In this document: in pieces, positions 21,049 through 32,880 of the stretch
Layout of the letters: every line of letters starts with the position of its first letter
How positions within the stretch are numbered: position 1 is the stretch's first letter
From: Perkinsus olseni
Taxonomy: Eukaryota; Perkinsozoa; Perkinsida; Perkinsidae
Reading direction: 5' to 3'
DNA: 64,000 nucleotides
NCBI GenBank assembly: GCA_013115135.1
Contig: JABANP010000139.1
Span: 53,008-117,007, forward strand
Made by a program: the position numbers and the translations under genes
The notes under the pieces: model-generated
The model's database searches: none
The model's input: the letters and a program-made list of their open reading frames with translations, nothing else
What the model was told of the DNA's origin: nothing

Positions 21049-23847
21049 ATGTCCCTCTGTCTCATCCTTGCCGGTCTTGCCCTTTCCGCGGCTGGTGTCT
21101 CTGGTCACGACAGATGTGGTGTAGTCTGTGAAGCTACAGCTGGTTGTGACGTATCCTATTGTAAGAGCAATGGTCTGTGCCATGGCCTCTACCACAAGAG
21201 CGAGGCTACGTGTTTTTATGGTATGGATCCAGACTGCGACGACACCTACCTGACTCCCGTATCATGCCATTACGGACCGTCGTCGAATTGCTTTGATGCC
21301 TGCAACTCGATCGAGGACTGCTTGTCATCGGAGTCCGGATCGTACTGTAAGACCTGGGCCGACCCACCGGTTTGCTTCGGCATTAAAGTGAAATCTGACG
21401 GATCGATCTGCTATGGTGGTGAAGCCGAAACCTGTGATGGTGAACCCTATGTTTGCTCTGATGAGGGTGTTGCTAAGGGGGACAGCATTGACGGGATCAC
21501 GGAGCTGCCCGACGAGGAGGACACTACTGAGGCTCCGGTCATGCAGACAACTATGATGCCCGTCGAGACAACGGGAACCGCGTCCGAGACCACTGAGGCC
21601 CCGTCCGAGATCACTGAGGCTCCTGTCGATACCACTGTGGCTCCTGTAGAGACTACTGAGGCTCCTGTCGACACCACTGAGGCTCCTGTAGAGACTAATG
21701 AGGCTCCTGTCGACACCACTGAGGCTCCTGTCGACACCACTGGGGCTCCTGTCGACACCACTCAGGGTCCTGTAGAGACTACTGAGGCTCCAGTCGACAC
21801 TACTGAGGCTCCGGTCGACACTACTGAGGCTCCGGTCGAGACTACTGAGGCTCCTGTCGACACCACTGAGGCTCCAGTCGACACCACTGAGGCTCCTGTA
21901 GAGACCACTGAGGCTCCAGTCGACACCACTGAGGCTCCAGTCGACACTACTGAGGCTCCTGTCGACACTACTGAGGCTCCTGTAGAGACTACTGAGGCTC
22001 CTATCGACACTACTGAGGCTCCTGTCGAGACTACTGAGACTCCTGTCGAGACTACTGAGGCTCCTGTCGACACCACTGAGGCTCCTGTCGACACTACTGA
22101 GGCTCCTGCAGAGACTACTGAGGCTCCTGTAGAGACCACTGAGGCTCCTGTAGAGACCACTGAGGCTCCTGTAGAGATTACTGAGGCTCCTGTAGAGACT
22201 ACTGAGGCTCCTTTCGATACCACTGAGGCTCCGGTAGAGACTACTGAGGCTCCGGTAGAGACTACTGAGGCTCCGGCTGAGACTACTGATGCTCCGGCTG
22301 AGACGACTGATGCTCCGGCTGAGACGACTGATGCTCCGGCTGAGACGACTGATGCTCCGGCTGAGACGACTGATGCTCCGGCTGAGACTACTGAGGTCAG
22401 TGTTGAGGCCAATGACATCCCTGTTGAGGTTTCGAAAGGATGCATGGAAATCTGTAATCAGTATGGCCCATGCCGAGACTCGGCATCCGGCTCCTACTGC
22501 AAGACCTGGCTCGCCCCATCTGTATGCTTCGGGATAACAGCTGTCGAGGGAGGTTACTGCTATTCTTCTGGCGACGACTGTGAGGGTAGACCTGTTGGAT
22601 GCTCCGAGGCCGAGACCCCTGCTGAGACTACCGAGGCCCCAATGGAGACGACGGAGGCCCCTGCCGAGACTACGGAGGCCCCTACTGAGACTACCGAGGC
22701 CCCGGCCGAGACTACTGAGGCCCCTGCTGTGACTACCGAGGCTCCAGTGGAGACGACGGAGGCCCCGGCCGAGACTACTGAGGCCCCTGCTGTGACTACC
22801 GAGGCTCCAGTGGAGACGACTGAGGCCCCGGCTGAGACTACTGAGGCCCCTGCTGAGACGACTGAGGCCCCTGCTGAGACTACCGAGGCTCCTGCTGAGA
22901 CGACTGAGGCCCCTACTGAGACGACTGAGGCCCCTGCTGAGACCACCGAGGCTCCAGTGGAGACGACGGAGGCCCCGGCCGAGACGACTGAGGCCCCTGC
23001 TGAGACGACTGAGGCCCCTGCTGAGACGACTGAGGCCCCCGCTGAGACGACTGAGGCCCCTGCTGAGACGACTGAGGCCCCTGCTGAGACGACTGAGGCC
23101 CCTGCTGAGACGACTGAGGCCCCTGCTGAGACGACTGAGGCCCCTGCTGAGACGACTGAGGCCCCTGCTGAGACGACTGAGGCCCCTGCTGAGACGACTG
23201 AGGCCCCTGCTGAGACGACTGAGGCCCCTGCTGAGACGACTGAGGCCCCTGCTGAGACGACTGAGGCCCCTGCTGAGACGACTGAGGCCCCTGCTGAGAC
23301 GACTGAGGCCCCTGCTGAGACGACTGAGGCCCCTGCTGAGACGACTGAGGCCCCTGCTGAGACGACTGAGGCCCCTGCTGAGACGACTGAGGCCCCTGCT
23401 GAGACGACTGAGGCCCCTGCTGAGACGACTGAGGCCCCTGCTGAGACGACTGAGGCCCCTGCTGAGACGACTGAGGCCCCTGCTGAGACGACTGAGGCCC
23501 CTGCTGAGACGACTGAGGCCCCTGCTGAGACGACTGAGGCCCCTGCTGAGACGACTGAGGCCCCTGCTGAGACGACTGAGGCCCCTGCTGAGACGACTGA
23601 GGCCCCTGCTGAGACGACTGAGGCCCCTGCTGAGACGACTGAGGCCCCTGCTGAGACGACTGAGGCCCCTGCTGAGACGACTGAGGCCCTGCTGAGACGA
23701 CTGAGGCCCCTGCTGAGACGACTGAGGCCCCTGCTGAGACGACTGAGGCCCCTGCTGAGACGACTGAGGCCCCTGCTGAGACGACTGAGGCCCCTGCTGA
23801 GACGACTGAGGCTCCAGTCGAGACGACTGTAACTCCGATAGTGTGAA
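21049..23847 (+). CDS. secreted 8-Cys-module mucin-like protein 1
   Basis: Signal peptide MSLCLILAGLALSAAGVSG (start 21049; an in-frame ATG lies at 21034), then two 8-cysteine modules (first with SYCKSNGLCHGLYHK, second with GSYCKTWADPPVCFGI), then about 35 Thr/Pro/Glu heptads of type APVDTTE, a third module (GSYCKTWLAPSVCFGITA), and a second tract of about 50 near-identical APAETTE heptads. The tail is dense in Thr-Thr, as in O-glycosylated mucin stalks. One C is missing near 23687 (GAGGCCCTGCT for GAGGCCCCTGCT), which throws the last heptads into an LRRLRPL frame; past it the original frame would end at TGA 23845-23847. Indel error in the array is likely. No known family recognised. Confidence 0.8.
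21640..22395 (+). repeat. 21-bp coding repeat, degenerate tract
   Basis: Heptads of GAGGCTCCTGTCGACACCACT type with variation at the second and fifth codons (PVDTTEA, PVETTEA, PAETTDA). More diverged than the downstream tract, hence probably older. Confidence 0.85.
22660..23822 (+). repeat. 21-bp coding minisatellite, homogeneous tract
   Basis: About 50 tandem copies of CCTGCTGAGACGACTGAGGC plus C. From about 22990 to 23680 they are almost identical, which points to recent expansion or unequal exchange. Antisense open frames across it are by-products of the period. Confidence 0.9.
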
Positions 23848-24730
23848 TCATTGCTGGCTCGGCGGATCATGTCCCTGGAGCTGGGAGTCAGGATCAGGCA
23901 ACTGAGATATTATCCTCTGTTGATTCAATCTGTAAAGATTTTGTTGTTTTGATTAGCACGATTCCTCACACCAAGTGAGTCCAATATTCAAGTGTGTTTT
24001 CAATTTCAGTCTGTAAAGTCGGTAGTGCTGCCAATATCCAATAATACGTCTAGTGTGTAGTCATTAGTTCCCTCGTCAAACGCTGTTGAGCTCATAGTAA
24101 CTCTGGGTCTGTATCTCTGACAATGTTACTGGGAAATCGAGTGAGAGGTTACACTAGAGGTACAATGAACTCACATACACTATACTGGTATTCGACCTCG
24201 CAGCAATGGCTCTTGTGGTTCGTGTGGCTGAAGGTACGATGGGTAGAGTAAACGCAAAAGGGACACTACCCGCCACACAACCGTCTAGCTCCTCTTTCTG
24301 CTGAGTGGCACAATTTTTAGCACAGACATGTACATGCAGTGAAGGCCTTGTTAGTAAGAAGTTCTTACTACGATGGCTGATTGGCTATGAGAACCCACTT
24401 GTTTATGCTGCACGTTGTGGAATTTGCGTTTTTCCGCAACACTCGGCAAAATAGGAAAACTCTTCGTATGCTTGACCCTTGATCAAGGCGACACGCCACT
24501 AGCGCAGGTTGTGATACGGCACAGACACCCTTGAGTGTTTCAAGGTTGTCGAGCTCCATTCTTGTGATGCCCCCGCACAAGCGCTTTTATAGCGTTCGTG
24601 TAGTGAGAAGCGAACGGATGTTGAGAATAACGGATGTTGAGAATTTCTGAATTGACGAATCATCGGTTGACAGGAATTAATCTGGGATTGGTAAAAGCAA
24701 GTCGTATTTCTGCAGGTTATTTTGTTTCTC
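23848..24730. other. intergenic
   Basis: No gene seen. A fold-back near-match is at 24348-24367 (TTGTTA-G-TAAGAA-G-TTCTTA, one substitution), with arms of 9 around G 24361. TATTTCTGCAG at 24708-24718 may be an acceptor for the next gene. Confidence 0.5.
24348..24367. repeat. 6-1-6-1-6 fold-back site, one substitution
   Basis: First hexamer TTGTTA instead of TTCTTA; the other two pair exactly. Confidence 0.75.
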
Positions 24731-25483
24731 ATGCGTTCGATCCTAGCCGGTTCCCTGCTAGTCTCAACCGTCGCCTTTGGTGGTCAGAGTCCGGGCATCG
24801 TGGCATCGCAGAGTGGTGGCATGGACACGTGCAGTATGGCGTGCAACCAGACAATGGGCTGTGACCAGTCCTACTGCAAGAACAACGGCATGTGCTTCGG
24901 CCTCTACCACAAAGGCAATGCCTTCTGCTATCAGCCCGGTGGCGCTGATGGTTGCGATGACGTTTCCCTCGAGCCTGTGAAGTGCACCGACTATCCACTT
25001 ACGACTTGCCAAGACGTTTGCGACCGTCTCGTCGGGTGCAAGGACTCTGCGTGGGGCTCCTACTGCAAATCGTGGCAAGACCCTCCTATTTGCTTCGGCA
25101 TACTGAAGATGTATGATGGGAGTCTCTGCCATCAGTCCGACCCCAACTGTACCGGTGAGCCTTTCGAGTGCCATTTCGCCCTGGGTCCGGTCCAACCGAC
25201 AGTCCCCAACAAGCCCTCGCCTATGCCTCTCCTCCCTGTGTATAACAGGACTGCTCCTGCCAAGGCAATGCCTGGTGGAAGTCCGGGCCAAAGTCTACCC
25301 TCGATGCCTCCAGCCAATGGCTACTCGACCGTCAAGATTGAGCCCGCTGTTGCTAATATCTACATGCCAACTGCCGCTGCCGGGACTGGTGCTCCGACTT
25401 GGACGACCGCGAGTGCCTCCAACGTGACCAACACTACCGCGGCGCCAGGAGGTGGCTTCTTCAGCTGGTTCGGCTTCCGTTAA
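24731..25483 (+). CDS. secreted 8-Cys-module protein 2
   Basis: 250 residues. ATG at 24731 gives the signal peptide MRSILAGSLLVSTVAFGG; the frame is open upstream but has no other ATG. Module 1 has CNQTMGCDQSYCKNNGMCFG and CDDVSLEPVKC. Module 2 has CQDVCDRLVGCKDSAWGSYC and CKSWQDPPICFGI. The remaining 95 residues are Pro/Thr/Ala-rich, without a regular repeat. Single exon. Homologous to the neighbour upstream and to the two genes at 32.9-34.6 kb; no outside family recognised. Secretion is inferred from the signal peptide and even cysteine count. Confidence 0.85.
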   Translation: MRSILAGSLLVSTVAFGGQSPGIVASQSGGMDTCSMACNQTMGCDQSYCKNNGMCFGLYHKGNAFCYQPGGADGCDDVSLEPVKCTDYPLTTCQDVCDRLVGCKDSAWGSYCKSWQDPPICFGILKMYDGSLCHQSDPNCTGEPFECHFALGPVQPTVPNKPSPMPLLPVYNRTAPAKAMPGGSPGQSLPSMPPANGYSTVKIEPAVANIYMPTAAAGTGAPTWTTASASNVTNTTAAPGGGFFSWFGFR

Positions 25484-26575
25484 AACTCTCATTGTGATAA
25501 GGTCTCATTTTTTACAAGCATCGGTATGTCACAAAATATTTCTTTTCTTATAATCTGATAGAGATGATGTGATGCCTTCTATTTCTTTGTGTGTTCGAGG
25601 ATGGGAATAGTTTCGTTACGTAAGCTTCCACTTCGTGTTGAGTTCCTTTGTCGGTGGGCAAACGCGTGTAGCTTTTGCGGGAGATCATTTCTCCACTTGA
25701 ACAGAAGAACGCATGGTTGTCGAGAAACTTTGGTTGAAACAGTACTGTAGCGAAATGTGACAACTATGATGAAAAAACTAGCAAGTGTATCATTGTCGGG
25801 CTACAAAAACTATCTCGTCTGACGGTATGCAGTGTGAGAGCTTCGTCTAGGGCCTCTCATGCTTGTGACCCGCCCAGGAGTGTAACCTTCCCCATGCCCA
25901 GAATGCCGGGGTGAATGAGGCTTCTCGGGACATAAGGAATCTGAACTTTTGAACACGCTGCCTGAGCTGCCATAGCAAGGGATCCTCACCAACGTCGATC
26001 TCTCTCTTCCCGTCAGCAAGGCCGTCGTCACTGACATCGGTCGCTATGCACAGCTCGTGCTTCATTCCGCCCTTGCCGCTATGCTTCGGCCGCCTCACAC
26101 CCAGCACGCACAGCAGCGGCGGCCCTTCCGGTGTCGGTCTCTGAGGAAAAATTTCAACCCACGAGTCAGCACTCCAATTTCGATGGCCATACCGAAGGCA
26201 GATCTTCCACAAGTGATCTCTTAGCAGGCTGACTAACAGCAGTGACCTGCCGTTGCAGCCCCGCCAGCTGAACTATGGGAGTGAAAGTTGATGACAAGTC
26301 GTACACCGAAACCTGAGAGAACGCACACACTCAACGCCCCGAGAACGCCAGAAAAACGAAGACCTCTTACAAAATCGCTCTCGTCTGTGAAGCACCATGC
26401 AGTGAATGTGGATGCCGAGAAGGCGACGTGGGAGCAGGGGAGCCCATGGCCGCCGAGACCCGTGACTGAGGGAATACGCATGAACTACAGCTCAGTACAG
26501 TGTGGCTATTCGAGACGGGGTTTAGAGATACCGGACTCGACGAGAGTTGATCCCTAATGAGAATCTATGGCGTAC
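25484..26575. other. mostly intergenic, one exon-like stretch on minus strand
   Basis: On the minus strand 26212-25847 reads as one open stretch containing WVEIFPQRPTPEGPPLLCVL and GGMKHELCIATDVSDD. Its composition looks coding, but I recognise no family and cannot find partner exons. The plus strand holds the dispersed repeat at 26474-26590. Confidence 0.35.
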
Positions 26576-26590
26576 TCATGCACGGCGCGT
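26474..26590 (+). repeat. dispersed repeat
   Basis: GAACTACAGCTCAGTACAGT, GTGGC, GAGACGGGG, AGTTGATC and ACTCATGCACG in the same order as at 11818-11960. Confidence 0.65.
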
Positions 26591-28172
26591 GATGATATGA
26601 GATACCGGTAGGTAATAAGCATCAGAGACGGCTGCCACTGTGGGGCACCAGAAGACATTGCTGGTCGGAAGGGGGCACCTACCCAATGGGCTGCCTGGCT
26701 GCCGTACGTCGAAGAGGGTAGCGCTATCTGACGCCGTCCCCACCGCCACTATGTGGCCTTTCTGGGCGATGGTGCGCGGCATTGGGGGCGCCGATAGCGT
26801 ACCGATGACCATTGACCTCTCTGAGGAACGAGGAACATAGCATGGGAACGACTCCGGTTCGAACCCCAGCACCTCCTATTCGGGCATCCCAAGCGGCCAC
26901 CATGAAGTCTCCCGTAGCGCCGACTAAAAACGCAGGGGTGGTAACTCTATCGAGAGCAACGAGGCCTCCGCTCTCCCATGGCAGGTCCCATGAAGCCATT
27001 AACTGCGAAAAAGTTGGTATGACAAGCCACACGCATGCACAAGGACGGCTAACCTCTCTTGTCTCGAGGTCGAAGACATCTATGCTGCCCAGGCACTGCG
27101 GGAAGCACCCCGGCAGACCAGAACTCCGCCCGACGACCACTTGACGATTCGGTATGTCCATCGACAGGCCGGCCAGCCACGAGCTCTCCTGATGAGGAAC
27201 TCAGCGGGCCAGGGGAGTCCTCAGCATTCTCAGAACCTCCCGGCAACCCGATCTCCCTCGGATCACTACTTAGTATCTTTTACTCACTATGGCATTACAC
27301 AAGTACGAAAGATACTCGATGATGGGACCACTACGGACAAGAAGGCCCTCGAGTTACCCGGTGCTCCGCTCGACCGAGGGGAACCCTTCCCAGTAGATCA
27401 AGATTCGGGTCATGGAGATCTCGCCAGAACAGCGCACCATAACCTGACCGGCAAGGTGACCCGACGCCATCGGGTGAGGAAAGTAATACCAGCATGGATG
27501 AGGAGGTCCTGGGCGGAGGATGAGTTCATCGGCGGTATGTCCAACACCTCACACTGCCTCTTGCACGGCTTCGATGTCGACGCCGCACGCTTACCTGCTC
27601 CGGTACGGAACTCTCACGGATGCAGAAAATACAATCGACGGACGACGGAGCAAGCGTCCGAGGCCTGGCGACTCGGACGTGGGTGGAGGAAGACGCAGAA
27701 GAAGTCGGTCGAAGCCTTAGAGCAGGAAGACGTGATATTTAAGTCATGTATTGCTCGTTACTAAGGACAGTTTCAATCGAGCACGCATGCGTAATACAAC
27801 CGGTTGGCAATGTAATTGTAGCATAAATCGAACTACAGCTAGCCCACCTCCGTCTATCTGGAAGACGTGTATCTCAGAGTTCCCCACCGTACAAGCTACG
27901 ATAGACTCGCTGTGGCGGATACAGCCGATGCCTTCGCTCAATGGACTGATCGCCAAGTACCGCTGTGACCCACCCCGAAGCCCAGCCTAGTACCTCTCAT
28001 AACTGCCGCTCTTGCCCAAGTTGATTGCCATGGTTCGGGTTGGCCGGGGCTGGCCAGTGGCAGAGAGGGCGATGAAGCCTTCGCTGGGGGATCCGCCACT
28101 CCCCAGGGGCAGCAGCTCCCCTCCTTCTGGCGGGTGGGTATCATTCTGTCCACTTGCTGAGAGCGAGCACAC
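26576..28172 (-). CDS. WD-repeat (beta-propeller) protein, exon structure unresolved
   Basis: Minus-strand pieces with WD40 character: AISPLSEGIGCIRHSESIVA followed by GNSEIHVFQIDGG (27956-27830), SIDVFDLETREVSRPC (about 27080), AFLVGATGDFMVAAWDAR (about 26920) and IVAVGTASDSATLFDVRQPG (about 26730). One intron is clear: donor after ARIGG near 26869, acceptor CAG near 26820, about 50 nt. The stretch 27250-27740 must hold further introns or is decayed. The start is not known; 28172 marks the first Met of the upstream open stretch. The specific propeller family is not recognised. Possibly a degenerating gene. Confidence 0.45.
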
Positions 28173-29700
28173 TATTCTCAGGGCTGACCATTACCCCACA
28201 GGGAGATAATTTCGGTTGTTCCACCATTTCTCGAACGTGTTACTGCATGGCGTTCCCCTCGCCTTCAAATCGCTTCTACGAATAATTCATCAGAGAGACG
28301 ATCGAAGACTAACACTCGAACCAAGCCGTAGAGGTACCGTAGTGAAACGGTCACTTTTTCGTATGAGTGAGAGTCGCCACCGTTGCCTCACTTGCAGTCT
28401 TCCTCGATCCTCTATAATGGTCCATAACCGCTCCCACCGCCACAGCATGAGCAAAGACGGTCGCCTTCGTGAGGTCTCTGAACTGAGAGGAGGAGGAGAG
28501 CGTACAAGGCTCGACCCAACCCTCAGCGGACGAGCGTCAACCAAGTTCCAGATTCCTTCCAGCTTGGCTGGCGAAGTTCCGCCCAGTTACGGAAGCTACG
28601 TATGCAACTTGCCGCAGATCGCGAATGATTCCCTCCGAGAAATTGTGATTAAATCGCGATACAGTAGCCACTGCCAGCCCGGCTGTGCTCACCCGTTGCA
28701 GCTCCCAGGGTATCGTCCCCATCGTTGGTGTGATGCTTCCCGCTCTCTGATCGGTCTGCTCAGTCGGCCAGAATCTCTCCATCATAATCATCAGCACGCG
28801 AGGGTCCAGCATGCCGCTACCTGAGCACTGTTATGAGTCGACCGCCGTCCAGGCATGGCGGTGAAGAGGCGCTCTCGGTGGTGATATCCACTCTAGCTCC
28901 TCCGACTGCTCGCTACACTTCGGACGGGATCTATGATCATTGCCTTGGTGTTTCTCACGTCCTGCTTCTCTTCATGCACGTTTGCTAACAGATCGGACGT
29001 TTTTACCCGGACAAAAACGACGTCAGCCTCCCGTCCGATGCAGCATGATCAGTTCAGCGTGAGAGTCTCGGAGCGGAAGAGAGTGGTTAGCGACTGACCA
29101 AGTACAGCTCCGACAATGGGGGTCAGCCATCGAGGCTCTCCATCCCCTGGGATGGTCTCGCCCCTCTGTCTGTAGAGCTTGCTTGCTTGCGTCGCTTCCC
29201 ACTGTCTGGTTCGCGAGCTAGCGAGATCGTAGACGGAGTTTTATATTCCGAGAAACTTTGTTTCATCGGTGTAAAACCTGCGCGATCTCGCCTCGCGTTG
29301 GGCTTGCGTGCGTATGCCCACGCGTCACGCAGTGACGCGGGTAGCGCCTGTTCACGTCGCTAGTCCCCCGTGGACCTCGCCATGTCGAGCATCGCGGCTG
29401 CTCGGCGTGGTGGTTTTCACGCCCGTTCCTCAAGCCTCCTGAGCCCTCGCCAGGCCAAGGCCTTGTTCACTAGAGATGCCCCTTTGGTGGCTATGATTGT
29501 TCATACGATGGTGCGATATTTTTATGCTACCACGGCGTTGTCAACTACATTTTGTACTCGAATCCCCTCCCTCTGTAATAATGATCTACATTTATTCGAC
29601 CTGCGTGGGCGCGTCGATCGTACCCACCCTAGTCGAATGAATACCGATTGGAGTGGTATGAGCATTTCACAAGATCCTACCTCCGCCTTCCCCTTCATCA
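28173..29700. other. no resolvable gene
   Basis: Overlapping open frames exist on both strands (28216-28824 plus, 28812-28290 minus, 29370-29750 plus). None has splice-consistent partners or a recognisable motif. A GC-rich inverted repeat CGCGTCAC-GCA-GTGACGCG lies near 29322. Confidence 0.35.
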
Positions 29701-30141
29701 TTGTCCTTCATGCCGGTGTATCTACCACAGGAACTCCAAAAACATGGTGAAGCTTCGCGGTTCGGCATGAACGCGGCTCGGAAAGGGTACCCAGGAATCA
29801 AAGATGTGTTCCGAAACGTGTGGTACTCGATCGATGGTCGATTCACGCGGCAGAAGTACGCGCAGACGAAAGCTGCTGAGCCTTGTACACTAAATCCTCT
29901 ACCCTCCCATGACTCAATACGCCTCAAAAATACTATACTACCCCTCCCACCCAACAGATCGAGCAGATGTCTCGCCCAGCCCCCTCTCACTTAGAGCTTG
30001 CCAGGGCCACTGCGGTATGGAGGACCTCCACAGGGCTCAGGAAGGACATTATGGTCACCCAGGCATCGGGGTTCATCGCAGCCATAGCACACTCCAACGT
30101 AGTCGCGACTTGGGATGCCGCTACGTTGGCGCTGCTGAGGT
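29701..30141 (+). other. exon-like stretches, plus strand
   Basis: 29718-29880 reads LPQELQKHGEASRFGMNAAR and onward with coding-like composition. 29963-30141 (after CCAACAG, before GTAGGA) reads IEQMSRPAPSHLELARATAV, then a WD-like SNVVATWDAATLALLR. The two do not join in phase. The minus strand of the second stretch can be read as an F-box-like peptide; I prefer the plus reading because of its splice sites. Confidence 0.3.
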
Positions 30142-31540
30142 AGGACCGAGAGGACAGGGAAGGGGGACCTGAGGGGGGTGATGAGGTCGCCGGCGAACAT
30201 GGCTTGAAAACAGCTAATGGTTGGTACTATTTCCCCCCTCGACGATGATTCTAAAGGAGATTGCCAGCCCTGTCGAAGATCACTTCCATAGACTGAGAAT
30301 TTCTGGAACGAGCGTAGGTACATGTGCGAGCTCAATATGGCCGCATCGCCACAATAAGCACATTCGCTCCGCCTAGTGATAAGTAAAGTCCCCTCATCCT
30401 AGTGCTCGAATCCAGCCATTACGTCCGTTGGGGCATTCCGGCGTCACAGAGCTTCCCATCCTCGCATCCCTCATGTGTCGCTGCCGACGAGCTTCTCGCC
30501 GGGACGTGAACAGGGTGGTGAAGTCACTCCACAAGGCCGCGCTGGACTCTCCTGATCGGTGGTGATCGGAGCGGATCTTGACTCGGTCCGTGCACTACTA
30601 CCGCCGTCTCGAGCCCAAACAATCTTTTTATCATACTCCACAAAACTGATCCTCGGCAAGTCCTCTGCGCTGCTCGTTAAAATACTCACCCACAGGGCGC
30701 CTGAGACCGAGACGGTCGATAAAAAGACGTTGACGCTGGGAATGTAGCATAAAATCACCTCTCCAGTCCGGTCATCGACCCTCCGCTTTTTGGTAGTACA
30801 GTAGCGTCACCCAGTATGGCCAATCTCAGCTTCGAGTGATCGTATCTTACGCATCAAGGATCGAATCTTTCACGCAATCCCCGCTGCATTGTTATTTTTT
30901 ATGGGTGTGACGGCGGTGGCGGAATACGAGTGAAGGAAGCGCCGAGTGAATCTTCCACGTTTTGGGCGAATTTTGGTACGTCTTAAATCACTGGACGAAA
31001 GATGAATGCCTTCAGTACGGTAAGATGAGCTGGCCCTACTTGCATCGAGACCCGTAAAGGCAGGGCCTCCCCCAGGTCCAATACCAGCACAGTTTCTTAC
31101 GCCGGTTGTTATCCACTAGCACCTGCAAGGAGGGAGAAGCGGGATGCAGTCTGGCGTCCTTCAGCCAAACCCTGACAGTTTCTTTACTGAAAAATTGCTG
31201 AACATTTCACGGACAGCTATTAAAGGCGTACTGCTGTAGGATGTTGATGACTCCCGTTATCCATTCCAATAGACGGCGTTTGAGTTGCTTCTCTGGTGTG
31301 TCGAAGGAACGATGACCAGTACACGCTGGCAAACGTGGTTCTCCGGGGCTTCTAGGCCTGCCTAGGCCGTCGAGAAGGAAAGCCCCAGCAGCTGAGGTGC
31401 ATCTGGTGCCGCGTTCGTTTGGGAGCCTAGTTCGTGAACATGCATGCCATCGAAAGATACGGCCTTTCCTGTATACAGTTCCAATACGCAGATCGGCAAA
31501 AGGCTTCACCTGTTGTGCGTTTAGTGTACTTCACCCCGCC
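30142..31540. other. unresolved region
   Basis: Competing open stretches on the minus strand (30758-30471, with a possible GTGAGT intron; 31509-31207) and short ones on the plus strand. No family recognised. Confidence 0.3.
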
Positions 31541-32032
31541 CTATGGAGTATCTTCTCCACTACCGTTCCTCATAGCGCGAGCTGAAGCCCATTCTTGATC
31601 ATCATGAATTCCTGTGAACGACTCAAGCTGGCTGTCTGGCTGTCTTCTATCATATGACATTTCACTGGGCAGAGCAGTCCAATTATCCTCATACGTTAAA
31701 ACAACCACCTTCACTCGACCCCAAGTGCCCAGCCCGAGCGGCGGACCCCCGCTCACCGTGAATCGACTGTGCCGCTGTCCCAGTGAGGCCTCCCTCGCCT
31801 TCCCGTAAGATGTGTCATCGGTCTCGAAGTCGTACTGTATCCTGTTGAGGACGTCCCCTATGATCACGTTGCCCCCAGCGAGGTCTCTCAGTTCCCGCTT
31901 AGTCGGCTGAGTGGTGTAGTGCTTCGTCTCAAAGGAAGAGACGGCCATGAATGACAACTGTCTCTTGCACTGGACGTCGGGGGGGTGTTCAATAAACCAA
32001 TTTTGAGATTCAGAACCGATTCTGGATGCCAC
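31541..32032 (-). CDS. hypothetical protein, exon-like frame
   Basis: A 163-codon open frame. Its middle (KRELRDLAGGNVIIGDVLNR, then GTWGRVKVVVLTYEDNW) has mixed polarity and codon use like the real genes around it. No family is recognised and no signal peptide is seen. It may be the first exon of a minus-strand gene running toward 31.2 kb, since the frame downstream (TPEKQLKRRLLEWITGVINI) also looks coding. Confidence 0.4.
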   Translation of the reverse strand: MASRIGSESQNWFIEHPPDVQCKRQLSFMAVSSFETKHYTTQPTKRELRDLAGGNVIIGDVLNRIQYDFETDDTSYGKAREASLGQRHSRFTVSGGPPLGLGTWGRVKVVVLTYEDNWTALPSEMSYDRRQPDSQLESFTGIHDDQEWASARAMRNGSGEDTP

Positions 32033-32880
32033 ATTTTACGTGAAAAAATCACTTCCAGAAACGATTCTGAATTCTGATTAGGCTTATTGAGCAGGGGGAG
32101 TGTACCCCTTGCTGCAAGAGGGGATACATAAGCATATGAGAAGAGATGTATCCTCGCATCAGCACGCATGCACAAAAGTGGTGCACGCATGCACAACGAA
32201 GGGTGATTCCTCTGATGCAGTTCCAGAATCAATTGTGAGCTTTATGATCAGTTGACGAGGAGTCTTTAGTCTAAGACATAGATCCCGCGCGCTAGAATAG
32301 GAAGCCTCTCTGGTTGAATGTACCCCCGGGGAGAGCTTCTTGACAACCTGTCAGATTGCACTGCATGTCAACGCTACAGTAAGTCTCCAACTGAGCACAT
32401 TGGCAAGTGTCTAACTAAGCCGGAACCGTTAGCGTTGGACTCACACACACGCACGCCAGAATTACTCAGTCACTCGATTGGATCATTCAATGTGAATATT
32501 GCCTGCAAGAAGTTCCGCGTATCAGAATAGCAAGTTGCCTAAACACTTACTGAGGAACTCCATATGTCCCGTCACCACAATCCGACCCATTTATGAGGCC
32601 GTCGCAGATAACGAGGGGAATGAACGTATCCCAGGAAATAAACTGCACTTCTCAATGACAGCAACCCGTTCTCATGCACTAACAGCGACACTGAAGATTC
32701 GGGCAACGGACAAGCGTCAATATCGTCTACTCAACTTCACTGTTTGCCTACACGCTTCTATCAACACCCATCCTCACTGGTTACGCAACTCTATATCCTA
32801 TAGAGCAAATCACTCTATGATTCGCCCTCGTATCAAAAATAATCATCGAAATAGAAACGAAAACAATTGTCATTGTGATT
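32033..32880. other. intergenic
   Basis: No gene seen; only short frames on both strands. Confidence 0.5.

Noticed and set aside
22660..23822. CRISPR-like array
   Set aside because: Contiguous 21-bp units without spacers, in frame inside a coding sequence of a eukaryote.
22560..23870. Long minus-strand open frames (436 and 312 codons) opposite the Thr-rich gene
   Set aside because: They are forced by the 21-bp period. The plus frame has the signal peptide and Cys modules.
27141..27764. Plus-strand 207-codon frame
   Set aside because: It overlaps the minus-strand WD-repeat gene and has no motif or splice context.
29991..30145. Minus-strand F-box-like peptide (DAWVTIMSFLSPVEVLHTAV)
   Set aside because: The plus strand of the same stretch has a CAG acceptor, a GTAGGA donor and WD-like text; both cannot be right, and neither is firm.
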